64,000 nucleotides of DNA from positions 1 to 64,000 of the forward strand of contig NZ_MSJL01000005.1 in NCBI RefSeq assembly GCF_001921825.1. The letters are read 5' to 3'. The position numbers and the translations under genes are program-made. The notes below the pieces were generated by a model, which was not told the origin of the DNA, searched no databases, and saw nothing but the letters and a program-made list of their open reading frames with translations. This document shows, piece after piece, positions 57,053 through 64,000 of the stretch (its first letter is position 1; the number at the start of each line of letters is the position of its first letter). This DNA is from Streptococcus acidominimus. GTDB lineage: Bacteria > Bacillota > Bacilli > Lactobacillales > Streptococcaceae.

Positions 57053-58252
57053 CTATTTTTCAGTCAAAGCTGCAAGACCTGGCAAGACTTTTCCTTCCAA
57101 TAATTCCATTGAAGCGCCACCACCAGTAGAAATCCATGAGAATTTGTCTGCACGACCAAGGTTGATAGCTGCCGCTGCGGAGTCACCACCACCAATGATT
57201 GATTTTACTTCTGGTTGCTTCACAATAGCATCCATAACGCCGATTGTTCCCGCTTGGAAATCAGGATTTTCAAAGACACCCATAGGTCCGTTCCACACAA
57301 CCGTTTTCGCACCTGTAAGAGCTTCATCAAATTTCGCGATTGATTTTGGACCGATATCAAGACCGAGGAAGCCTGGATCCACAGCTTCGCCTTCTGTATC
57401 TTTCACTTCAGTATAGCCTGCAAAAGCATTTGCTTCTTTTGAGTCAACTGGTAAGATCAATTTCCCATTTGCTTTTTCAAGAAGAGATTTCGCTATATCA
57501 AGTTTATCTTCTTCTACAAGGGAGTTTCCGATTTCGATACCTTGTGCTTTGTAGAAGGTGTAGGTCATTCCACCACCGATAAGGACTTTATCCGCTTTTT
57601 CAAGAAGGTTTTCGATCACACCAATCTTATCAGAAACTTTTGAACCACCAAGGATCGCTACGAATGGACGAACTGGATTTTCAACTGCTTCTTGGATATA
57701 GGCAATTTCGTTTTCAAGAAGGAAGCCTGCAACAGCTTTTTCAACGTTTGCTGAGATACCAACGTTTGAAGCATGCGCACGGTGAGCTGTACCGAATGCG
57801 TCATTGACAAAAATACCGTCTCCGAGCGAAGCCCAGTATTGACCAAGTTCTGCATCGTTTTTAGATTCTTTCTTACCGTCAACATCTTCAAAACGAGTAT
57901 TTTCAACCAAAAGAACTTGTCCATCTTCCAGCGCATTGATCGCTGCTTCAAGCTCTGCTCCACGAGTTGCTCCTGGAATGAAGACGACCTCTTGACCTAA
58001 TTTTTCTGCCAAGTTAGCAGCAACTGGTGCAAGGGATTTTCCTTCCTTGTCAGCCTCTTCTTTCACACGGCCAAGGTGAGAAAAGAGTACTGCACGTCCA
58101 CCCTGCTCAAGAATGTACTTGATGGTAGGAAGCGCCGCAGAAATACGGTTATCATTTGTGATTACGCCGTCCTTCAAAGGTACATTAAAGTCAACACGGA
58201 CAAGGACTTTTTTTCCTTTCAAGTCAACGTCTTTTACAGTAAGTTTTGCCAT
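57053..58252 (-). CDS. pgk: Phosphoglycerate kinase
   Basis: A 399-residue glycolytic kinase that makes ATP from 1,3-bisphosphoglycerate. Visible are [20 protein letters not shown], the hinge region and the ATP-site [13 protein letters not shown] near the C-terminus. The start is the ATG before [10 protein letters not shown] (58252), giving the standard length. A TATAAT lies at 58290-58295. It follows gap on the same strand but has its own promoter, with a terminator in between. Confidence 0.96.
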   Translation of the reverse strand: MAKLTVKDVDLKGKKVLVRVDFNVPLKDGVITNDNRISAALPTIKYILEQGGRAVLFSHLGRVKEEADKEGKSLAPVAANLAEKLGQEVVFIPGATRGAELEAAINALEDGQVLLVENTRFEDVDGKKESKNDAELGQYWASLGDGIFVNDAFGTAHRAHASNVGISANVEKAVAGFLLENEIAYIQEAVENPVRPFVAILGGSKVSDKIGVIENLLEKADKVLIGGGMTYTFYKAQGIEIGNSLVEEDKLDIAKSLLEKANGKLILPVDSKEANAFAGYTEVKDTEGEAVDPGFLGLDIGPKSIAKFDEALTGAKTVVWNGPMGVFENPDFQAGTIGVMDAIVKQPEVKSIIGGGDSAAAAINLGRADKFSWISTGGGASMELLEGKVLPGLAALTEK

Positions 58253-58362
58253 TTTACAAAAACTCCTATTCTTTATTTTATACCCTACCATTATACCATA
58301 TTTTGGAAATTATGGGAAAGATTTCACAAAAATTCACACTAGAAAGCAGGCATTTCAGCAAT

Positions 58363-58388
58363 TAAAAAACGAGGTCAAACGACCTCGT
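58363..58388 (-). terminator. Terminator of gap
   Basis: ACGAGGTC-GTTT-GACCTCGT followed by TTTTTT on the minus strand. Confidence 0.85.
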
Positions 58389-58399
58389 CTTTCATTCGA

Positions 58400-59410
58400 T
58401 TATTTTGCGATTTTTGCAAAGTACTCAAGAGTACGAACAAGTTGTGAAGTGTAAGACATTTCGTTGTCGTACCAAGAAACAACTTTCACCAATTGTTTGC
58501 CGTCAACGTCAAGAACTTTTGTTTGAGTTGCGTCAAACAATGAACCAAATGAGATACCCACGATATCTGAAGAAACGATTGGGTCTTCAGTGTAACCGTA
58601 AGACTCATTTGAAGCAGCTTTCATTGCAGCATTTACTTCATCAGCAGTAACGTTCTTTTCAAGAACTGCTACCAATTCAGTCACTGATCCAGTTGGAACA
58701 GGAACACGTTGTGCAGCTCCGTCCAATTTACCATTCAATTCTGGGATTACAAGACCGATAGCTTTTGCAGCACCAGTTGAGTTAGGAACGATATTTGCTG
58801 CTGCAGCACGAGCACGACGAAGGTCACCACCACGGTGTGGTCCGTCAAGAACCATTTGGTCACCAGTGTAACCGTGGATTGTAGTCATCAATCCTTCAAC
58901 GACACCAAAGCTGTCATGAAGAGCTTTTGCCATTGGAGCCAAACAGTTTGTAGTACATGAAGCACCAGAGATAACTGTTTCAGTTCCGTCAAGAATGTCG
59001 TGGTTAGTGTTGAAAACGATTGTCTTAACATCATTTCCACCAGGTGCAGTGATCACAACTTTCTTAGCACCGTTTGCGTGGATGTGTTGCTCAGCTTTTT
59101 CTTTAGAAGCAAAGAATCCTGTCGCTTCAAGAACGATTTCTACACCGTCAGTAGCCCAGTCAATGTTTCCTGGTTCACGTTCTGCAGAAACTTTAACGAA
59201 CTTACCGTTCACTTCAAATCCACCGTCTTTTACTTCGACAGTACCGTCAAAACGACCTTGAGTTGTGTCGTATTTCAACAAGTGTGCAAGCATCACTGGA
59301 TCTGTAAGGTCGTTGATACGAGTAACTTCAACACCTTCTACGTTTTGGATACGACGGAATGCAAGACGTCCGATACGACCGAAACCGTTAATACCAACTT
59401 TAACTACCAT
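58400..59410 (-). CDS. gap: Glyceraldehyde-3-phosphate dehydrogenase
   Basis: A 336-residue NAD-dependent glycolytic enzyme. [16 protein letters not shown] is the NAD fold, and the active-site Cys is in [12 protein letters not shown] (near residue 152). In streptococci the same protein is also found on the surface as a plasmin(ogen) receptor. The start has AAGGAGG. The leader is about 105 bases and contains a 20-bp palindrome. Confidence 0.97.
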   Translation of the reverse strand: MVVKVGINGFGRIGRLAFRRIQNVEGVEVTRINDLTDPVMLAHLLKYDTTQGRFDGTVEVKDGGFEVNGKFVKVSAEREPGNIDWATDGVEIVLEATGFFASKEKAEQHIHANGAKKVVITAPGGNDVKTIVFNTNHDILDGTETVISGASCTTNCLAPMAKALHDSFGVVEGLMTTIHGYTGDQMVLDGPHRGGDLRRARAAAANIVPNSTGAAKAIGLVIPELNGKLDGAAQRVPVPTGSVTELVAVLEKNVTADEVNAAMKAASNESYGYTEDPIVSSDIVGISFGSLFDATQTKVLDVDGKQLVKVVSWYDNEMSYTSQLVRTLEYFAKIAK

Positions 59411-59448
59411 GAATGATTTCCTCCTTATGAAAATCGAGTTCTTTTATT

Positions 59449-59468
59449 TTAAAAGGGTACCCTTTTAA
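59449..59468. promoter_or_regulatory. 20-bp perfect palindrome in the gap leader
   Basis: TTAAAAGGGTACCCTTTTAA, centred about 50 bases upstream of the gap start codon and downstream of the promoter. It could be an operator or an RNA hairpin that stabilises or cuts the message. Confidence 0.5.
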
Positions 59469-59522
59469 TCCTTTTGTGAAAATCTTAACTTGCAAATATC
59501 CAAGTCACCTTTCAACATTTTT

Positions 59523-59551
59523 ATTATATACTTATTCTGCGAAAATTGCAA
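59523..59551 (-). promoter_or_regulatory. gap promoter
   Basis: TTGCAA (59546-59551), a 17-base spacer and TATAAT (59523-59528) on the minus strand. Confidence 0.7.
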
Positions 59552-59675
59552 GTTTTTGCTTAGCTAGAGACCGGATTTTTCACCAAAATCATACTAGAAA
59601 AAATTCTTGAAAAAGCAAAAGCCTTACAATCACATGAACCTCGCCATTGATTGCAAGACTTCTTACTCCAAATGC

Positions 59676-59843
59676 TCACTGGTCTTTACGATAGGTGAAC
59701 CTTTGCATCTTATTTCGACTGTTGTGCTCAATTGAATACCCTAGCATTTGCCTTTGCCAGACCGTAGCAATAGCATAGTTTTCTTTAGCGTTATAAATAA
59801 TAAATTTCCTACCAAGCATGAACCACCTTATCACAAGCGTCAT
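59676..59843 (-). pseudogene. Possible gene remnant, 55 codons
   Basis: The minus-strand frame MTLVIRWFMLGRKFIIYNAK...MQRFTYRKDQ stops at 59676-59678. It has no ribosome site and a stop lies shortly upstream, so it may be the tail of a decayed gene. I do not recognise the family. The rest of 59552-60026 holds no gene; a mosaic-repeat trace (GAACTCGGACTAAAAATAAA) is near 59985. Confidence 0.3.
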
Positions 59844-60026
59844 ACACAATTCCCAGTCAGTAGCAAGTCGAAGATTTCCCTCCTAAGTCACTGTCACGCC
59901 ACAGCAAATGGAGCAAGTTCATAATAATTGATACCTACGAGGTGCAAGCGTTGGAAAACAGGGAGTCCATCATTTTGTAAATGAACTCGGACTAAAAATA
60001 AACGAGACGACAGCCCGTGTCATTTC

Positions 60027-60641
60027 CTATCTCATTTTCTCTAGAATAGGACGATAGTCTTCAAAACTTACCTTATCCGAGCCATATCGAATCTCCGGGG
60101 CAATACCTGCAATGTATGCCAGAACAGGGCTTATATCCTTAACTGGTGCACCCGGTGACAATGTTATAATCCTTTTCTCACCTGACTTAGTAACGAAGAC
60201 AAGCTGCGGATCATCCCCCACAACTGCTTGACCACGACGTTTAAGCGCAGCCGTCCGCTCATAGTAGATAGTAGAAACAGTATCTAAATCAATAAAGTCG
60301 AATTCCCAATTACTGATGAAATGATTCTTATAAACAGCAAGATAAAATTCTTGATAAAAATCTGCCTTTTCTGGTAGAACAGTGACACCACCTGGCAACT
60401 CTGGAAAGAGTTGCTCGAATCTTGCATAGCGAGCAATCCGCCCTTTTGCCTTACTATACTCTAATACTAATAAAGTAACAAAAACAAGAACAACAACCAA
60501 GGGAATCCCTACTGTAAATAAGCTAGTATCCGTCCCTGCTGGTGCGTCGGTAACAAATATCTTCCAAAAGACCCCGCCAACAAAAGCTACAAAAACTGTC
60601 CAGAGAATAGGGCTAAATAGAAAACCTGTATTTTTCCTCAT
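60027..60641 (-). CDS. Uncharacterised two-helix membrane protein
   Basis: A 204-residue protein with two N-terminal helices (about 10-28 and 40-62) and a soluble C-terminal part of about 140 residues. The pattern (YARFEQLFPELPGGVTVLPEKADFYQEFYL; VSTIYYERTAALKRRG; LVFVTKSGEKRIITLSP) resembles a PH-like fold such as YcxB-type proteins, but I do not recognise the family firmly. AGAGGAG precedes the ATG. It lies between fusA and gap as a single gene. Confidence 0.6.
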   Translation of the reverse strand: MRKNTGFLFSPILWTVFVAFVGGVFWKIFVTDAPAGTDTSLFTVGIPLVVVLVFVTLLVLEYSKAKGRIARYARFEQLFPELPGGVTVLPEKADFYQEFYLAVYKNHFISNWEFDFIDLDTVSTIYYERTAALKRRGQAVVGDDPQLVFVTKSGEKRIITLSPGAPVKDISPVLAYIAGIAPEIRYGSDKVSFEDYRPILEKMR

Positions 60642-60659
60642 GATTCGACTCCTCTATAC

Positions 60660-60698
60660 ATCGTAAAAAAGATGAGGAAACTTGAATCCCTCATCTTT
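60660..60698 (-). terminator. Terminator of fusA
   Basis: AAAGATGAGG and CCTCATCTTT followed by TTTTAC on the minus strand. Confidence 0.8.
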
Positions 60699-60708
60699 TA
60701 ATAGTTTA

Positions 60709-62790
60709 TTAAGCGTTCCCACCATTTTTCTTGATGATCTCGTCTTGTACTGACTTAGGTACATCTTCATAGTGGTCAAATACCATCATAAAGGTACCGC
60801 GTCCTTGTGTAGCTGAACGAAGAACAGTTGCGTAACCGAACATTTCAGCAAGTGGCACGTAAGCACGAACGATTTGTGTGTTACCACGAGCTTCCATACC
60901 GTCTACACGTCCACGACGAGCTGTTACGTGTCCCATCACATCACCAAGATTATCTTCTGGTGCAGTGATAGTTACAAGCATCATTGGCTCAAGGATAACA
61001 GGCTGTGCAGATTTTGCCGCTTCTTTAAGGGCAAGAGAAGCCGCAACTTTAAAGGCTGTTTCAGATGAGTCGACATCATGGTATGAACCATCGTATAGTT
61101 TTGCTTTCACGTCAACGATTGGGTATCCAGCAAGAACACCGTTGGCCATTGATTCAACCAATCCTTTTTCAACCGCTGGGATAAATTCACGTGGAACCAC
61201 ACCACCGACGATTGCATTTTCAAACTCGAAACCTTTTCCTTCTTCGTTTGGAGTAAATTCAATCCATACATCACCGAATTGACCTTTACCACCTGATTGA
61301 CGTTTGAAGAATCCACGAGCTTGCGTTGAAGCACGGAATGTTTCACGGTAAGATACTTGAGGAGCACCTACGTTTGCTTCCACTTTGAACTCACGACGCA
61401 TACGGTCAACAAGGACATCCAAGTGAAGCTCACCCATACCAGAGATAACTGTTTCACCAGTTTCAACGTTGGTTTCAACGCGGAATGTTGGATCTTCTTC
61501 AGCCAATTTAGAAAGGGCAACACCCATCTTATCTTGGTCTGCTTTAGATTTTGGCTCAACCATCAATTGGATAACTGGTTCTGGAACGTTGATAGACTCA
61601 AGGATTACTTTTGCTTTTTCATCTGTCAATGAGTCACCTGTTGTTGTATCTTTCAAACCAACGGCAGCAGCGATATCTCCAGAGTAAACTGTTTCGATTT
61701 CTTGACGGCTGTTCGCGTGCATTTGAAGGATACGTCCGATACGTTCACGTTTTCCTTTAGAAGTATTCATCACGTATGAACCAGAGTTAAGGACACCAGA
61801 GTACACACGGAAGAATGTCAAACGACCTACGAATGGATCTGTCATGATCTTGAAGGCAAGGGCTGCAAATGGTTCTTCATCTGAAGCTGGACGCTCTTCT
61901 TCTGCATCTGTATCCGGGTTGATCCCTTTGATAGCTGGAATGTCAACTGGGCTTGGAAGGTAATCGATAACCGCATCAAGCATCAATTGAACCCCTTTAT
62001 TTTTGAAGGCAGAACCACACAATACTGGATAGAATTCTACGTTGATGGTTGCTTTACGGATCGCAGCTTTCAATTCTTCATTTGTGATTTCTTCACCTTC
62101 AAGGTATTTCATCATCAAATCTTCATCTGTTTCAGCAACCGCTTCTACCAATTTTTCACGATATTCTTGAGCTTGTTCAAGGTATTCAGCTGGAATATCT
62201 TCTTCAAGAATGTCTGTTCCGAGGTCATTTGTGTAGATTTCAGCTTTCATCTTGATCAAATCGATGATCCCACGGAAGTCATCTTCTGCACCGATTGGCA
62301 ATTGGATTGGGTGAGCATTTGCTTGCAAGCGCTCATGAAGGGTGCTTACTGAATAAAGGAAGTCTGCACCGATCTTATCCATCTTGTTGGCAAATACGAT
62401 ACGAGGAACACCGTATTCAGTTGCTTGGCGCCAAACGGTTTCAGTTTGTGGCTCAACCCCTGATTGTGAGTCAAGAACGGTTACCGCACCGTCCAATACA
62501 CGAAGGGAACGTTGTACTTCGATAGTGAAGTCCACGTGTCCTGGTGTGTCAATGATGTTTACACGGTGGTCGTTCCATTGTGCAGTTGTCGCAGCAGATG
62601 TGATGGTGATACCACGCTCTTGCTCTTGCTCCATCCAGTCCATTTGTGAAGCACCTTCGTGTGTTTCACCGATTTTGTGGATTTTACCAGTATAGTAAAG
62701 AATACGCTCAGTTGTAGTTGTTTTACCAGCATCAACGTGGGCCATGATCCCGATATTACGAGTTTTTTCCAATGAAAATTCGCGTGCCAT
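60709..62790 (-). CDS. fusA: Elongation factor G
   Basis: A 693-residue translocation GTPase. The G motifs are [23 protein letters not shown] and NKMDKIGAD; domains II-V follow in the normal order. It translocates tRNA-mRNA on the ribosome and, with RRF, recycles it. Here it has its own TATAAT (62828-62833) and is separated from rpsG by a terminator. The ribosome site is AGGAGA. Confidence 0.97.
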   Translation of the reverse strand: MAREFSLEKTRNIGIMAHVDAGKTTTTERILYYTGKIHKIGETHEGASQMDWMEQEQERGITITSAATTAQWNDHRVNIIDTPGHVDFTIEVQRSLRVLDGAVTVLDSQSGVEPQTETVWRQATEYGVPRIVFANKMDKIGADFLYSVSTLHERLQANAHPIQLPIGAEDDFRGIIDLIKMKAEIYTNDLGTDILEEDIPAEYLEQAQEYREKLVEAVAETDEDLMMKYLEGEEITNEELKAAIRKATINVEFYPVLCGSAFKNKGVQLMLDAVIDYLPSPVDIPAIKGINPDTDAEEERPASDEEPFAALAFKIMTDPFVGRLTFFRVYSGVLNSGSYVMNTSKGKRERIGRILQMHANSRQEIETVYSGDIAAAVGLKDTTTGDSLTDEKAKVILESINVPEPVIQLMVEPKSKADQDKMGVALSKLAEEDPTFRVETNVETGETVISGMGELHLDVLVDRMRREFKVEANVGAPQVSYRETFRASTQARGFFKRQSGGKGQFGDVWIEFTPNEEGKGFEFENAIVGGVVPREFIPAVEKGLVESMANGVLAGYPIVDVKAKLYDGSYHDVDSSETAFKVAASLALKEAAKSAQPVILEPMMLVTITAPEDNLGDVMGHVTARRGRVDGMEARGNTQIVRAYVPLAEMFGYATVLRSATQGRGTFMMVFDHYEDVPKSVQDEIIKKNGGNA

Positions 62791-62844
62791 TATGTTCTCC
62801 TATATTTGTTAAATTTATTTACATCTCATTATAGCATATTTTAG

Positions 62845-62873
62845 AAAAAAACGGATAGGCAGGACCTACCCGT
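62845..62873 (-). terminator. Terminator between rpsG and fusA
   Basis: ACGGGTAGG-TCCTG-CCTATCCGT followed by TTTTTT on the minus strand; the fusA -10 box follows at 62828-62833. Confidence 0.8.
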
Positions 62874-62884
62874 TATAAGATGTT

Positions 62885-62998
62885 TTAGTTTGTAAGGTGC
62901 TTAAGAAAGGGAGGCGACTGTTCAGCTTTAGCTGCTTCAGTGAGGTATTTTGCTAGGGTTTTCAAACTCTTTCGTGCATTTCCCACTTGGGCTAACAT
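62885..62998 (-). CDS. Possible small protein between rpsG and fusA
   Basis: A 37-codon frame (MLAQVGNARKSLKTLAKYL, ending SPPFLKHLTN). GGAGG lies 10 bases before the ATG. It is in the rpsG transcript, just before its terminator. The sequence is basic and helical, with no recognised family. Start signal and position are good, but conservation is unknown. Confidence 0.4.
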   Translation of the reverse strand: MLAQVGNARKSLKTLAKYLTEAAKAEQSPPFLKHLTN

Positions 62999-63023
62999 TT
63001 GCTCAAGACCTCCACGTCTTATC

Positions 63024-63494
63024 TTACCATCTGAAGTGTGCAAACGCACGGTTGGCTTCTGCCATACGGTGAGTATCTTCACGTTTCTTAACAGCTGCAC
63101 CTGTGTTGTTTGCTGCATCCATGATTTCTTTTGCAAGACGGTCAACCATAGTGTGCTCACCACGGTTACGCGCAATGGTTACCAACCAACGAAGTCCAAG
63201 AGTTGTACGACGTTCTGGACGAACCTCAACTGGGACTTGGTAGTTAGAACCACCGACACGGCGTGCACGTACTTCAAGTACAGGCATGATGTTTTCCATT
63301 GCTATTTCAAATACTTCAAGTGCATCGTTTCCAGTAGCTTCCTTGATTTGATCAAAGGCACCGTATACGATAGAAGCCGCTGTACCACGTTTTCCATCAA
63401 GCATAACGCGGTTGATCAAACGTGTTACTAATTTTGAATTGTAAAGCGGATCTGGCAATACTTCGCGCTTAGGCGCTTGGTTTTTACGACTCAT
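63024..63494 (-). CDS. rpsG: Ribosomal protein S7
   Basis: A 156-residue protein that nucleates 30S head assembly by binding the 3' domain of 16S rRNA. It begins [20 protein letters not shown] and contains [16 protein letters not shown], typical of S7. It lies 18 bases after rpsL, with AAGGGG ribosome site. Confidence 0.97.
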   Translation of the reverse strand: MSRKNQAPKREVLPDPLYNSKLVTRLINRVMLDGKRGTAASIVYGAFDQIKEATGNDALEVFEIAMENIMPVLEVRARRVGGSNYQVPVEVRPERRTTLGLRWLVTIARNRGEHTMVDRLAKEIMDAANNTGAAVKKREDTHRMAEANRAFAHFRW

Positions 63495-63512
63495 TTATCT
63501 TTATCCCCTTTC

Positions 63513-63926
63513 TTACCCTTTTGGACGTTTTGTACCGTATTTAGAACGGCCTTGTTTACGATCAGTTACACCTGCTGTATCAAGTGCACCACGAACGATA
63601 TGGTAACGTACCCCTGGAAGGTCTTTTACACGTCCACCACGAAGAAGCACCACGCTGTGCTCTTGCAAGTTGTGTCCGATACCTGGGATATAAGCAGTTA
63701 CTTCGATCAAGTTGCTCAAACGTACACGAGCGAATTTACGAAGGGCAGAGTTAGGTTTTTTAGGTGTCATTGTTCCGACACGAGTCGCAACACCACGTTT
63801 TTGTGGTGAAGAAACGTTTGTTTGAACTTTTTTACGGCTGTTGTAACCAACATTCAAAGCTGGTGATTTAGATTTTTCTACTTTAGACTTACGTGGTTTA
63901 CGTACCAACTGGTTAATTGTAGGCAT
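63513..63926 (-). CDS. rpsL: Ribosomal protein S12
   Basis: A 137-residue decoding-site protein. It contains [17 protein letters not shown] with Lys at the position where streptomycin-resistance changes occur, so the sequence is of the sensitive type there. [15 protein letters not shown] and KYGTKRPKG are typical. The promoter lies at or beyond the window end. Confidence 0.97.
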   Translation of the reverse strand: MPTINQLVRKPRKSKVEKSKSPALNVGYNSRKKVQTNVSSPQKRGVATRVGTMTPKKPNSALRKFARVRLSNLIEVTAYIPGIGHNLQEHSVVLLRGGRVKDLPGVRYHIVRGALDTAGVTDRKQGRSKYGTKRPKG

Positions 63927-64000
63927 CTACATTCTCCTGTATAAATTTTTATTTTTGGTTGATAGAGCACTCGGTGACAGCCCCTATCTGTGTGTACTTT

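Noticed and set aside
62885-63175. Longer 96-codon reading of the frame downstream of rpsG
   Set aside because: The upstream part is antiparallel-frame overlap with rpsG; only the part after the GGAGG at about 63010 is plausible.

Overview
The window is a Streptococcus chromosome segment. Supporting markers are the rpsL-rpsG-fusA block followed by gap and pgk, a dltXABCD operon, glnR-glnA, rpoY-rnjA, tsaB-rimI-tsaD, a RocS-type chromosome segregation protein, an Rgg-family regulator and CodY-type boxes. I cannot fix the species from sequence alone; the content looks like the S. suis/S. orisratti side of the genus, and that is only an impression.

Layout. 1-440: 5' end of a transposase and its flank. 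0.4-4.9 kb: MazG-like and LOG genes, a DNA glycosylase, a CDF efflux pump with a divergent TetR regulator, and a formate/nitrite-type channel. 5-10.2 kb: tandem repeats, then dltXABCD for teichoic-acid D-alanylation on the minus strand. 10.5-25.2 kb: an S66 peptidase, a YhgE/Pip membrane protein with divergent TetR regulator, two HAD phosphatases, a CapA-like protein, pyrD, gdhA with CodY boxes, a CDF-like protein and an MscS channel. 25.5-28.5 kb: an AgcS symporter behind a glycine riboswitch, and a YrdC-domain gene with a CodY box. 29.4-33.9 kb is accessory: an acyltransferase, a tandemly duplicated small membrane protein (one copy frameshifted, one reduced to a remnant), a lipase-like protein with a helical C-terminus, and a dead MFS gene split by a MITE. 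33.9-39.6 kb: an ascorbate-type PTS operon with split transketolase. 39.7-47.2 kb: rocS, a flavoprotein, an ABC pair and tsaB-rimI-tsaD. 47.3-51.7 kb: a quorum-sensing-linked radical-SAM peptide cluster. 52-64 kb: rpoY-rnjA, glnR-glnA, pgk, gap, fusA, rpsG, rpsL.

The most interesting system is at 47.3-51.7 kb. It has an ABC exporter, an unlisted 30-residue precursor carrying two consecutive NxxC motifs (NYGC and NSPC), a SPASM radical-SAM maturase, an Rgg regulator, and a convergent pheromone-like peptide gene overlapping the rgg 3' end. A perfect 19-bp inverted repeat lies between the pheromone gene and the maturase operon and could serve both. A 214-bp MITE has landed between that repeat and the maturase gene.

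Intergenic DNA is crowded with two repeat families. One is a RUP-like MITE with TA target duplication: four complete copies, one of 107 bp and three of 214-222 bp with added palindromic inserts. The other is a mosaic of short hairpin modules bounded by CAAGATACGAG-type and GAGTTCAATTA-type ends. Hairpin stems in both families differ between copies in a compensating way. The mosaic repeat supplies the last codons of dltD and of the S66 peptidase gene.
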